DNA from: an uncultured Alistipes sp.
GTDB taxonomy: Bacteria > Bacteroidota > Bacteroidia > Bacteroidales > UBA932
Direction of reading: 5' to 3'
Assembly: GCA_902388455.1 (NCBI GenBank)
Contig: CABMPD010000015.1
Coordinates: 1 to 64,000 of the forward strand
Length of the DNA stretch: 64,000 nt
A program made the position numbers and the translations under genes. Each line of letters begins with the position of its first letter. Positions within the stretch are counted from its first letter, which is position 1. A model generated the notes under the pieces. The model saw only the letters and a program-made list of their open reading frames with translations. It ran no database searches and was not told where the DNA came from. Shown in pieces: positions 18,766 to 27,492 of this stretch.

Positions 18766-20959
18766 CGGTCATTTCTATTTCGAGGACACCCCCTGCAGTG
18801 ATGTCGCTGAAGTCGATCCACCACCTGTCATACGGCTGTCCGTTCAGTCTGATACTCTTGATGTATCTGTTTTCGGGGGAATTGTTCAGGGCCCTTACGG
18901 TGAACTCGCCTCCGGCCACCCGGATTACAGCCTCGTCGAAGAGCGGAGAGCCGAGGAAATAGCGTCCTCCGGCAGGCTCCACCTGGTAGAAGCCGAGAGA
19001 CGAGAGGATGTACCACGAGGACATGGCTCCCACATCCTCATTGCCCGAAAGGCCGTCCGGAGCGGCGGAATACAGCTCTGTCAGGATGTAGCGCACCAGG
19101 TCGGCGGTCTTGTCCGGCTCTCCGGCCATGGTGTAGAAATAGGCGACATGGTGGCTCGGCTCGTTGCCGTGGGCGTACTGTCCGATGAGGCCTGAGATGT
19201 CGGGCGATACGTCCTCTCCCTCCAGCTTGGAGTCAATCGTAAAGAGCGAGTCCAGCTTGCTCAGGAATGCCTCGCGGGAGCCGAAGCAGTCTATCAGCCC
19301 CTCGAGGTCCTGCGGTACGAGGAAGGTGTACTGCCAGGCATTGCCCTCGCAGTAGTCGTCGTTGCGGTGCTCCGAGGAGATGGGGTTGAACGGCTCGTGG
19401 AAGCTGCCGTCCCGGCCCTTGCCGCGCATGAAGCGGGTCTGCGGGTCGAACAGGTGGCGGTAGGAGCGGCTGCGCTCTATGAAATACTCATAGTCCTCCG
19501 TATGCCCGAGCCTCCGGGCCACCTGAGCCACAGCCCAGTCCGCGATGGCGTATTCCATGTCGAAGGCCACCGACTCGTTCATTGTCTCCCAGGGGATGTA
19601 GCCGTATTCCTTGCGGGCGGCCATGCCCCTCTCGTCGAGCATAGCGGAGTTCTTCAGTGCCGTGTAGGCCCTCTCCTCGTCCTCGACGTAGCCCTTGAGA
19701 ACGGCGTCGGCTAAGATGCTGATGCCGGGATTGCCGACCATGGTGTTGGTCTCACAGCCCATCAGATGCCATACGGGCAGCTTGCCCTGCTGGTCGTATA
19801 TCGTCATGAAGGTCTCGGCAATATCCCTCATCTTCTCCGGATGGATCAGGGTCATCAAGGGATGTGCGGAGCGGTAGGTGTCCCAGCACGAGAGGGTCGT
19901 GTAGTTGACAAAGCCTCCGTCGGGATGCATCTGTCCGTCAGCTCCGTAGTAGTCTCCGCTCACGTCACAGAACTCCGAAGGGCCTATCATCGTATGGTAC
20001 AGTGCCGTGTAGAAGACCTTCCGCTGCTCCTCGTCCCGAGTGCCGATGCGGATCTTCGAGAGCTCGCCGTTCCATGCCTGCCGGGCAGCCTCCACGCAGC
20101 CTCCGAAGTCCCATCCGGGCAGCTCCGCAGCCATATTGGCCCAGGCATTCTCCACCGACGTGGGGGAAAGGGCTACCTTAACGTAGAGCGGTACCCCGGC
20201 AGCTGCGTCCAAGGATGCGCGGGCGTAGACCCTACGGCCCCTGCCGCTGTCCTGAGCGGACTGTCCGTCGGCGATAACCTCGAGGGAGGTGACGGGGAGG
20301 GAAAATTCCGCCGCGAAGAACACTTTCTGGTCCGAGGCCCAGCCCTTCGAGAAGCGGTAGCCCTCCACCCTGCTGCCGTCCACCCGGGTTATCCGCGCCT
20401 CCACGGGAGAATCCCATCCGCCTCCGTTCACCAGGTCTATGACCACTGCCGCGTCGTCCGGGGCATTGAAGGTATATTTGTGGAATCCCACCCTCTTGGT
20501 GGCGGTAAGCTCCACGTCCACGTCATAGCGGGTCAGGCGGGTGGCGTAGTATCCCGGACGGGCCGTTTCCTTAGAGCGGTCCGAATAGGACCATAGGCCG
20601 GAGCCCGGGTCATCCTCCCTGCCGCGGGCGTATGTCACCTCGCCCGTAACCGGCATCAGGGTGATGTCGTGCAGGTCGCCTATGCCCGTTCCGCTCAGGT
20701 GGGTGTGGGGAAAGCCGATGACCGTCGAGTCGCTGATGTGGTAGCCGGAGGTCCAGTCCCAGTCCTGGGGGATGCTGGTCGGGCCGAGCTGCACCAGACC
20801 GAAGGGGACGCTGGCCCCGTAGAAGACATGACCGTGGCCGCCGGTGCCGATTGTCGGGTCCACATATTTTGTAAAATCCTTCTGAGAGGGAGTGCAGGCA
20901 GCCGAGGCGAGAAGGGCTCCGGCTGCCGCAATTATTGTCATTGTGCCTGATATGCGCAT
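18752..20959 (-). CDS. GH92 alpha-mannosidase (copy B), lipoprotein
   Basis: A 735-residue GH92 enzyme with a lipoprotein signal (lipobox ending SAAC, Cys22), so probably membrane-anchored, unlike copies A and C. Family blocks: YVDPTIGTGGHGHVFYGASV, CWDTYRSAHPLMTLIHP, MVGNPGISILADAVLKG, YAHGNEPSHHVAYFY and SGNEDVGAMSSWYILS with the catalytic acids. It starts 11 bases after copy C and overlaps copy A. The GHGHVFYGA start differs from copy A and suggests a different specificity within GH92. Confidence 0.92.
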   Translation of the reverse strand: MRISGTMTIIAAAGALLASAACTPSQKDFTKYVDPTIGTGGHGHVFYGASVPFGLVQLGPTSIPQDWDWTSGYHISDSTVIGFPHTHLSGTGIGDLHDITLMPVTGEVTYARGREDDPGSGLWSYSDRSKETARPGYYATRLTRYDVDVELTATKRVGFHKYTFNAPDDAAVVIDLVNGGGWDSPVEARITRVDGSRVEGYRFSKGWASDQKVFFAAEFSLPVTSLEVIADGQSAQDSGRGRRVYARASLDAAAGVPLYVKVALSPTSVENAWANMAAELPGWDFGGCVEAARQAWNGELSKIRIGTRDEEQRKVFYTALYHTMIGPSEFCDVSGDYYGADGQMHPDGGFVNYTTLSCWDTYRSAHPLMTLIHPEKMRDIAETFMTIYDQQGKLPVWHLMGCETNTMVGNPGISILADAVLKGYVEDEERAYTALKNSAMLDERGMAARKEYGYIPWETMNESVAFDMEYAIADWAVAQVARRLGHTEDYEYFIERSRSYRHLFDPQTRFMRGKGRDGSFHEPFNPISSEHRNDDYCEGNAWQYTFLVPQDLEGLIDCFGSREAFLSKLDSLFTIDSKLEGEDVSPDISGLIGQYAHGNEPSHHVAYFYTMAGEPDKTADLVRYILTELYSAAPDGLSGNEDVGAMSSWYILSSLGFYQVEPAGGRYFLGSPLFDEAVIRVAGGEFTVRALNNSPENRYIKSIRLNGQPYDRWWIDFSDITAGGVLEIEMTDEQK

Positions 20960-20970
20960 AGATGGATATG

Positions 20971-23358
20971 TTATTTTGTTGCCTTGGTGTTGGGCTCGCT
21001 GTCCATGACGAGGGTGAGCGTGCCGCCCTTGACCAGCTGCTTGTAAGGCAGGACGTAGGTCTTGAGAGGACGGCCGTTGAGCTTCATGCTGCGGACGTAG
21101 ATGTTGTCCTTGCTGTTGCCCTGGGCCTCGATGACGAAGGGTCTGGAGCGGACGTCCTCGGGGAGGCGGATGGTGACGCGGTCGAAGACGGGACTGCCGA
21201 TCTGGAAGGAAGGCTCCCTGTCACCCAGTCCCTTGACGTCGAACAGGCCGATGGAGGACATCACGTACCATGCTCCGAGCTGGCCCTGGTCCTCGTCCTG
21301 ACCGTAGCCGTAGCCGTGGATTTCCTCGGTGCCGTAGAACTCATCGCAGATGGCCCTGACCCATTTCTGGGTGAGCCAGGGCTTGCCGGAGAAGTTGAAG
21401 AGCCAGGAGATGTGGAGATTGGGCTGATTGCCGTGGTTGTACACTCCGGAGATGCCGGCGAAGGCGTCGACTACCGTGCCGCCGCCGAAGATATTGGCCC
21501 GGGAGATGGTAAAGATGCTGTCCAGGCGGGTGTTGAACTCGTCACGGCCGACGGTCTCGGCAAGGGTCGCGGCGTCATGAGGTACGTAGAAAGTGTACTG
21601 CCAGGCGTTGCCCTCCTGGAAGCCCACCCAGGGGCGGGAGGGATCGAAGGGCTCTATGAACTTTCCGTCCTTGTCCTTGGGACGGATGAAGCCGGTAGAA
21701 GGGTCGTAGAGTTTCTTCCAGCCGTGGGAAAGCTCCATCAGCTGACGGGCGTCCTCCTTGTGGCCGAGGGCTTCGGCGAAGTTGGCCACTGCATAGGCGC
21801 TGAAACAGTATTCGAGGGTGTGCGAGGCACCGAAGGGAGAGCCGTCGCGGTGGTGCTCGTCGTTGACTCCGGTACTGGGAACGTAGGGCGAATAGCCGTA
21901 TTCGACAAATGCTCCGGCATCGGACTTGCCGGCGCCGACGGGTCTGTCTTTCCAGCCTAACTCGTTTTTCAGGGCCGCCTCATATCCGGTGGCGATGTCG
22001 AAATCGCGGATGCCGCAGTTGTATGCTCCGGCGATGACTAAGCCCATGAAGTTGGTCCCCACTCCGGAAACATAGCGGCTGTTGGCAATGCCGTCGGCCA
22101 GCCATCCGGTCTCCTTGTAGACCAGCAGCTGGCTCTGGACGAAGTCGGCGTAGTACTCGGGATAAGCCAGAGCCCAGAGCAGGGTCAGGTTCCAGCAACC
22201 TCCCCACATAGCGTCCGTGTTGTAATGGTGGTGCAGGGGACGGCCGTCGGCATCCTTCTCTATGTGGCCTACAGTGCCGTCGTTGCGGGGATAGTCGCCG
22301 TTCACGTCGCTGGCCAGGCCGCGGCCCAGGAGAGCGTGGAAGAGACCTGTGTAGAACTTGGTCTTGTCGGCCTCGTCAGGGCCCTCGACCACGATGCGGC
22401 CCAGAGCCTCTTCCCAGATGCCGTCGGCTTTCTGACGGGCCTGGTCGAAGGTCAGGTTTTCAGCCTCGGTCACGAGGTTGTTCTTAGCGTTGTCGACGGA
22501 GGTGTAGGATACCCCGACCTTGACCTCTATGGTCTCGTTCTGCACTGTCGTGAATGTCATGTAGATGCCGGAGCCGGGTCCCATGCTGCGGACTGCCGAG
22601 GGCTGGACAGCCTCACCGGCGAACGTGCCCCATTCCTCTGGACTGCGGCTGACCTGAGCATAGAAATACAGTGGCACCACGGCACCGGGCTGATACTTCT
22701 GGACGTATGCCGGTTCGGTTATCACGCAGCCCTGAAGGGTACCGTCCCCGTTGTACTGCACCTCGGCGTCCACTACCCTGCCGCTCTCGCCCCAGCGGCG
22801 CCCGATGTCGAATATCAGGTGAGCCTGGTCCGAGGCAGGAAACGTATAGCGGTGAAAGCCGACCCGCTCAGTGGCCGTCAGCTCTGCCCTGATGCCGTAA
22901 TCCTTGAGTATGACGGAGTAATATCCCGCCGTGGCATATTCGTCCTGCTTGTCGAACTCCGAGCGGTAGCCGTCCTCAGTACCGTCCAGGCTGCCCGGAA
23001 CGGTCTTGAGAGTGCCTGTGGAAGGCATCACAGAGATACCTCCTACCTGAAACTCATGCAGGTTGACAAAACCCTCGATCGAGGTATGGCGGGCATCGTA
23101 GCCCACGGCCTGCCAGCCGTCCTTGTTGCCATAATGGCCGTTGGTAGAGGGCGCCACCTTCGCCATGCCGAATGGCAGGGAGGCAGGAGTGTAGAAAAAC
23201 CAGCGGCTGTGCGCAGTGCCGATGTTTGGATCCACGTAACGGGTCAGGCCCTCCCGGCCGGGGTCCTCAGACTGCTGAGCCGATGCAGGTGCGGCTGATA
23301 CAGATATCCCGGTGAGGGCTGTCAGGCAGAATGCTGCCCATAAGGATAATTTCGTCAT
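20971..23358 (-). CDS. GH92 alpha-mannosidase-like protein (copy C)
   Basis: A 795-residue secreted GH92 member (signal peptide ending near ASAQQ, residue 29), first gene of the GH92-GH92-GH92-GH2 operon. Blocks: YVDPNIGTAHSRWFFYTPAS, GGCWNLTLLWALAYP, YNHGNQPNLHISWLFN and YGQDEDQGQLGAWYVMS. Some positions differ from copies A and B (for example LHEFQVGGI where B has LHDITLMPV). It therefore belongs to a different subgroup and may act on another mannoside. A TACATTTG -7 box lies 33 bases upstream. Confidence 0.9.
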   Translation of the reverse strand: MTKLSLWAAFCLTALTGISVSAAPASAQQSEDPGREGLTRYVDPNIGTAHSRWFFYTPASLPFGMAKVAPSTNGHYGNKDGWQAVGYDARHTSIEGFVNLHEFQVGGISVMPSTGTLKTVPGSLDGTEDGYRSEFDKQDEYATAGYYSVILKDYGIRAELTATERVGFHRYTFPASDQAHLIFDIGRRWGESGRVVDAEVQYNGDGTLQGCVITEPAYVQKYQPGAVVPLYFYAQVSRSPEEWGTFAGEAVQPSAVRSMGPGSGIYMTFTTVQNETIEVKVGVSYTSVDNAKNNLVTEAENLTFDQARQKADGIWEEALGRIVVEGPDEADKTKFYTGLFHALLGRGLASDVNGDYPRNDGTVGHIEKDADGRPLHHHYNTDAMWGGCWNLTLLWALAYPEYYADFVQSQLLVYKETGWLADGIANSRYVSGVGTNFMGLVIAGAYNCGIRDFDIATGYEAALKNELGWKDRPVGAGKSDAGAFVEYGYSPYVPSTGVNDEHHRDGSPFGASHTLEYCFSAYAVANFAEALGHKEDARQLMELSHGWKKLYDPSTGFIRPKDKDGKFIEPFDPSRPWVGFQEGNAWQYTFYVPHDAATLAETVGRDEFNTRLDSIFTISRANIFGGGTVVDAFAGISGVYNHGNQPNLHISWLFNFSGKPWLTQKWVRAICDEFYGTEEIHGYGYGQDEDQGQLGAWYVMSSIGLFDVKGLGDREPSFQIGSPVFDRVTIRLPEDVRSRPFVIEAQGNSKDNIYVRSMKLNGRPLKTYVLPYKQLVKGGTLTLVMDSEPNTKATK

Positions 23359-23390
23359 AATCGTCGTCGCGTATTAGTGTTTTGCGGTGA

Positions 23391-23398
23391 CAAATGTA
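23391..23398 (-). promoter_or_regulatory. Putative -7 box of the GH92/GH2 operon
   Basis: Minus-strand TACATTTG fits TAnnTTTG and lies in the 66-base gap between the NUDIX gene stop and the first GH92 start. A -33 TTTG at the proper distance is not obvious. Confidence 0.45.
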
Positions 23399-23424
23399 CG
23401 AAATTTCCCAATACAATGCAGCCC

Positions 23425-23823
23425 TCAGACAAGCATCGCGGAAATAGCCGGAAGTATCTGTACATCCGCCGGCAGCCAGTCCACCGCATTCAGCTCCTGC
23501 GCCGACAGCCAGCGGGCGGATTCGTGCTCCTTGAGCTTAAGATCTCCGGCGGCGACAGTACATAGAAAGCAGTGCATCGTCAGATGAAACGCGGGATAGT
23601 CGTACTCCACCGTACAGAGCAGCTTCCCGATATTGATCTCAGTGTCCAGTTCCTCCCGGATCTCCCTGCGCAGAGCCTCCTCACGGCTCTCCCCGGCCTC
23701 CATCTTGCCGCCCGGGAACTCCCATTTGTCCTTGAACTCCCCGTAGCCGCGCTGAGTCGCTAAGATGCGGCCGCCGTCATGGATGACCGCCGCCACCACC
23801 TCTATCCTCCGCTTATTTTCCAT
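23425..23823 (-). CDS. NUDIX hydrolase, MutT-like (deoxy)nucleotide pyrophosphohydrolase
   Basis: A 132-residue NUDIX protein. The Nudix box is GGKMEAGESREEALRREI...REEL (about residues 39-61), preceded by KWEFPGG as in MutT. It resembles the MutT/8-oxo-dGTP diphosphatase branch, which hydrolyses oxidised nucleotides to monophosphates. I chose the ATG at 23823 (MENKRRIEVVAAVI) because the 21 residues before it are a shadow of the GH105 C-terminus; this start overlaps the GH105 stop by 11 bases. Co-expression with a glycosidase is probably accidental. Confidence 0.85.
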   Translation of the reverse strand: MENKRRIEVVAAVIHDGGRILATQRGYGEFKDKWEFPGGKMEAGESREEALRREIREELDTEINIGKLLCTVEYDYPAFHLTMHCFLCTVAAGDLKLKEHESARWLSAQELNAVDWLPADVQILPAISAMLV

Positions 23824-24949
23824 TGTCCCCGGCACCGCCCAACATCGTATAGACCTGAACTCCTGCAGCCAGGAAGGCTCCGACACCGTAGACCTCGGTC
23901 ATCTCGCGGGTAACCTTCTTGGGGTCTGCGCCGATGGGCTGCACCCAGCCGAGCTTGCCGTCCGGCTCCACAGCGTCGGTCAGAGCCTTCCAGCCTTTGA
24001 GAATCACCGGGGTGAAAGTCGCCGCATCGAGAAGTCCGGCGTTTACCCCGTAGGCCAGGCCGTAGACGATAAAGCCGGTCGCGCTGGTCTCGGGCGAGGG
24101 ATATGACGCCGGATCCAGCAGGCTCGCGTGCCAGTAGCCGTCAGGACTCTGAAGCCCGGCCAGACGCGAGGCCAGGTCCACAAAAAGGTCCTCATAGAAG
24201 TCCCTGTAAGCATTCGTCTCCGGGAGAATCTGCAGCAGCTCCGCCAGTCCGGCAAGTACCCAGCCGTTGCCGCGGCCCCAGAACACCTTCTCTCCGTTGT
24301 CTTCCCGGTCATCGAAATACCGCCAGTCGCGGTAGAAGAGCCGGGCCTCCTTATCGTACAGATATTCATAGGTAGCCTTGTACTCGCGGTCCATGAACTC
24401 GAGGAACTCCGGTCTTCCTGTCAGGACATACATCCTCGCATACACCGGAGGAGCCATGAACAGCGCATCGCACCAGGACCAGCGCTCGAGAGTCGCCCCA
24501 TCCGTATAGTCCAGTTCGAGAGTGCTGCACGAGGGATACCTGAGCACGAACTCCGTCCGCGCCAGTGTCGGCAGCAGCATATTGCGTTCACGGTATTTCT
24601 CATACATCGTCAGCCACGCCTGCGACACCGCAATGTCGTCCGCATGGTACATCATCTTCCCCGTCTGCCAGCTGTTCCTCCGCCCTATCCTCCTTATCCA
24701 CTGATAGTAGCTGTCATCACCGTCCTCCCTCTCAGCCACCTCGGCCCAGTCCAGCATCCCCACATACAGCGCCGCCTGCGTCCAGGCCAGATCGCCGTGC
24801 TCCCCTTCATCTATCAGATGATTCGCCCTCTCCCAGTCTGCCACAAGCCTAAGCATAGATTTTACCTCCTGAGCCTCAGGAGCCTGCGCCCCAGCCCCCA
24901 CTGTCACCAGCGCCATCAGCGCCATTATCGTCACGATGTGTTTTTTCAT
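23813..24949 (-). CDS. GH105/GH88-type unsaturated glucuronyl or rhamnogalacturonyl hydrolase
   Basis: A 378-residue secreted (alpha/alpha)6-barrel protein (signal peptide to about residue 22). It resembles YteR/YesR-like GH105 enzymes, which remove the unsaturated uronic acid that polysaccharide lyases leave at oligosaccharide ends. Seen: WSWCDALFMAPPVYARM with the catalytic-site Asp, VFWGRGNGWVLAGLAELL, and SPDGYWHASLLDP...ETSATGF. These blocks are diagnostic for the family. It stands alone with its own promoter and no lyase or SusCD nearby. The 3' end overlaps mutT. Confidence 0.87.
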   Translation of the reverse strand: MKKHIVTIMALMALVTVGAGAQAPEAQEVKSMLRLVADWERANHLIDEGEHGDLAWTQAALYVGMLDWAEVAEREDGDDSYYQWIRRIGRRNSWQTGKMMYHADDIAVSQAWLTMYEKYRERNMLLPTLARTEFVLRYPSCSTLELDYTDGATLERWSWCDALFMAPPVYARMYVLTGRPEFLEFMDREYKATYEYLYDKEARLFYRDWRYFDDREDNGEKVFWGRGNGWVLAGLAELLQILPETNAYRDFYEDLFVDLASRLAGLQSPDGYWHASLLDPASYPSPETSATGFIVYGLAYGVNAGLLDAATFTPVILKGWKALTDAVEPDGKLGWVQPIGADPKKVTREMTEVYGVGAFLAAGVQVYTMLGGAGDNGK

Positions 24950-24978
24950 ATAACGGTTCCTTTAAATAAAATGCGGGG

Positions 24979-25010
24979 CAAACTTAGTGTTTTCGGGGCA
25001 TAACTCCAAA
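24979..25010 (-). promoter_or_regulatory. Promoter of the GH105 gene
   Basis: Minus-strand TTTG (25007-25010) and TAAGTTTG (24979-24986) lie 20 bases apart, an excellent Bacteroidota-type promoter, about 30 bases before the ATG. Confidence 0.65.
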
Positions 25011-25041
25011 TTCCTCCAGCCTGTCGTGTTGTCAGCATCAT

Positions 25042-25326
25042 TTATCTACCAAGCAGCCACTCAGTAGCAGGAATAACATTTATTGTACAGCCCTCCTCCT
25101 CAATTGTCTCCTGCTCCTCAAATGTTACAAGCGTAAGATTGCCGCACTTAAGTTTCTTTGCAGCATTCTTCAATCCTCTTATCTCTCTATTGCGTGTCCT
25201 TACAGTCGAGATGTCATATGACAGCTGTATCAACTCCTGCACATTGCCGTCCCTGGCAATGACAAAATCAACTTGCGAGGATGTCTCCTTATTTATAGTA
25301 GAAAGCATCACGGTAGCAGCCGTCAC
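25042..25326 (-). pseudogene. C-terminal relic of a DUF4143-type AAA ATPase
   Basis: This 94-residue frame resembles only the tail of the large Bacteroidota 'ATP-binding protein' family (AAA + DUF4143): QVDFVIARDG (nuclease-like Asp-Val-Asp-Phe strand), ELIQLSYDIS, and the ending VIPATEWLL. The ATPase domain and the N-terminal 300 or so residues are missing. It lies at the left border of the defence island and is probably debris of an earlier accessory gene. There is no sign that it is expressed. Confidence 0.6.
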
Positions 25327-25423
25327 TCAGACATCTTCATAGAGTCACACAAGACTCAAGATTCAAAGAAAGCAACATTTACACCCTACTTTTGTAATTT
25401 ATTTACAATATTCTAATATATAA

Positions 25424-25454
25424 TTTGCAATATATCATTTTATTCCTATCTTTG
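25424..25454 (+). promoter_or_regulatory. Promoter of the first ATPase-RloB pair
   Basis: TTTG (25424-25427), 19 bases, TATCTTTG (25447-25454): a textbook Bacteroidota promoter, 29 bases before the ATPase ATG. Confidence 0.75.
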
Positions 25455-25483
25455 TTCTGCAAATTAAGACAAATACAACAAGT

Positions 25484-26785
25484 ATGATAGCGAACTTCTC
25501 GGTCGAAAACTTTTTCTCCATTAAATCGGCTCAAAAAATCAGTTTTGAACCTACGTCAGACACTTTTATGTCTGATGAATATTCGTACGAGGTTAAAGAA
25601 GGTGTCAGGCTGCTGAAAGTTGGAATCATATATGGAGCCAATGCTTCCGGTAAAACAAATGTGTTAAATGCCATCGAGTTCTTCAGAATGTTAGTTCTAA
25701 GAATGCCTAAAGACCGAAATGAGAAAACCGGAGTTGTTCCTTTCATGTTGGACGATACTTCCAGGAATGAAACAACCAGGATGTCGATGGTATTCTATAT
25801 CGGCCAATCGAAGTATGTCCTCAGTTTTGAATTGGATGCAAAACATATTTATTCCGAGACATTGATTGTTTATGATTCCGTTCGCCCTACCAGACTATAT
25901 AACCGCAGTTATGATGCTGCAACAGATTCCACTATCATAGACTTTGGTTCAAATCTGAAAATGTCACGGAAGAGTCAAGAAGTAATTTCCGGGAATACAA
26001 TCAATAATTGCAGTGTACTTGCCGCATTCGGCAAAAGTAATGTGGAACGGACAAAACTGAATGACGTTTACGATTACTTTGCCCAGCATATAAAAGACAT
26101 ATTGGCTCCTGGCATGATGCTTTCGAGGTATGTCAAGGCGCGACTGGACAAAGACGAAACTGGCGATTTGAAGAAATTCATTTTGAACTTCCTGAAAGCA
26201 TCCGATTTCAACATAGAAGATGTGGTGCTGCACGAAGAAGAAGAGTTGATCACTCCTGAATTGGAACAACTCATTCAGGATGCGCCTATCGATAAAGAAG
26301 CAAAAGCAGAAATGCTAAGAAGGGGCAAAATCACAAACGCAGAGCTGACTTTCAAGCATAAGGCCGGCGATAAAGTATATGATTTGTCTGAAGAATACGA
26401 ATCCAATGGTACGATGAGATTTTTGGGAATGGCGGTGATTCTGAATTTCTTGTTAAAGACTGATCGGTTTGTCCTTATAGACGAAGTAGAAACAAGCATC
26501 CACTACGAACTGCTGGCTTATTTCCTAAAAGTATTTTTAGCGAACAGCAACAGGCCGTCCCAAATCCTCCTGACAACGCATGACATCAATCTGCTTAACG
26601 AAGATTTCATTCGCCGTGACACGATATGGTTTACTGACAAAGACGAACTTGGCGAGACTAAAATAGTACGCCTCTCATCTTTGGGACTGCATAAAAATCT
26701 TTCCCCTTACAATGCCTACAAACAAGGGAAATTAGTAAAGTTGCCGTTCCTTGGCAGTCAATATATCAACTTAAATGACCAATGA
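25484..26785 (+). CDS. AAA/ABC-type ATPase of an AbiL-like (RloA-RloB) defence pair, module 1
   Basis: A 433-residue SMC/ABC-like ATPase (AAA_15/21 type). Walker A GANASGKTN is at residues 51-59; a signature-like ESNGTMR, Walker B FVLIDEVETS (about 329) and the switch His in LLTTHDINLL (about 364) complete the site. In anti-phage systems of the AbiL/PARIS kind such ATPases sense infection and control a partner with a TOPRIM-like fold. The downstream RloB overlaps by 11 bases, supporting a functional pair. It has its own strong promoter and is more AT-rich than the flanking chromosome. The defence role is inferred from family and context. Confidence 0.8.
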   Translation: MIANFSVENFFSIKSAQKISFEPTSDTFMSDEYSYEVKEGVRLLKVGIIYGANASGKTNVLNAIEFFRMLVLRMPKDRNEKTGVVPFMLDDTSRNETTRMSMVFYIGQSKYVLSFELDAKHIYSETLIVYDSVRPTRLYNRSYDAATDSTIIDFGSNLKMSRKSQEVISGNTINNCSVLAAFGKSNVERTKLNDVYDYFAQHIKDILAPGMMLSRYVKARLDKDETGDLKKFILNFLKASDFNIEDVVLHEEEELITPELEQLIQDAPIDKEAKAEMLRRGKITNAELTFKHKAGDKVYDLSEEYESNGTMRFLGMAVILNFLLKTDRFVLIDEVETSIHYELLAYFLKVFLANSNRPSQILLTTHDINLLNEDFIRRDTIWFTDKDELGETKIVRLSSLGLHKNLSPYNAYKQGKLVKLPFLGSQYINLNDQ

Positions 26786-27392
26786 CATGGGGAGGACAGT
26801 AACAAAAAGTATCGCAATCATAGGCGAAGGGGATACAGAATGGTTCTATTTTGATTCTTTGAGAATCGCGTGCCGCTACCCCTTCAAGGTCGCGCCGGAT
26901 TTTCCTCAGCACAGCGACGTCAATCATATTCTGAAACTGGTCGAATCCTATCTGAACAGACAATATGATTATATCATATGCTTGTTTGATATGGACAGAC
27001 TGTTTCAGTATCCTTCTGAAATGCAGTTATATCAACAGGCAAAGAAAAAGTACCATGCAAAGAAATATGTCGGGAGAGTGATGTTTGTAGAAACGAATCC
27101 CTGCACGGAATTTTGGTTCTTGCTTCATTTCCTGCCCACTGTAGTTTACAGACGATATGAGAGTTACGAACAACTGCTCCCTGAATTGCAAAAATACATG
27201 CCGGGCTACGAGAAAACAAAACGATATTTCATACGCACCAACCTCTATAAGTACCTGACAGAAAACGGTGATTTGGAACGAGCGATGTCAAATTCGGAGA
27301 AGCTGTGCCAACTTTGCCAAGAATCACCGGAAGATTTGAAAGCATATTCTGAGATACATAAGGTCTTAATGCTGCTTAACGAAATAGACTAG
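26775..27392 (+). CDS. RloB-family TOPRIM-like effector, module 1
   Basis: A 205-residue RloB-domain protein, the likely effector partner of the preceding ATPase. The TOPRIM-like acidic residues are in IIGEGDTEW (Glu) and ICLFDMDR (Asp-x-Asp). The RloB signature is intact as ETNPCTEFWFLLHF. Such proteins are predicted nucleases; in AbiL-type systems they are thought to cause abortive infection. The start could be the ATG at 26775 (overlapping the ATPase stop) or the one at 26787. Both partners look complete, so this module is the better candidate for an active system. Confidence 0.78.
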   Translation: MTNDMGRTVTKSIAIIGEGDTEWFYFDSLRIACRYPFKVAPDFPQHSDVNHILKLVESYLNRQYDYIICLFDMDRLFQYPSEMQLYQQAKKKYHAKKYVGRVMFVETNPCTEFWFLLHFLPTVVYRRYESYEQLLPELQKYMPGYEKTKRYFIRTNLYKYLTENGDLERAMSNSEKLCQLCQESPEDLKAYSEIHKVLMLLNEID

Positions 27393-27492
27393 GATTGTTT
27401 ATCGTTCAGGTATTTAAAAACACAAGAACAAACGCGCCAAGACTTCGGAAAGACCACACCTCACTACTGCCAACCGCAATGGAATGTCATCA

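Noticed and set aside
20962..23298. Long plus-strand frames (20962-21960, 22225-23298) opposite the first GH92
   Set aside because: Antisense shadows: no domain, low-complexity Gly/Val/Ala translation, and the GH92 frame is complete on the other strand.
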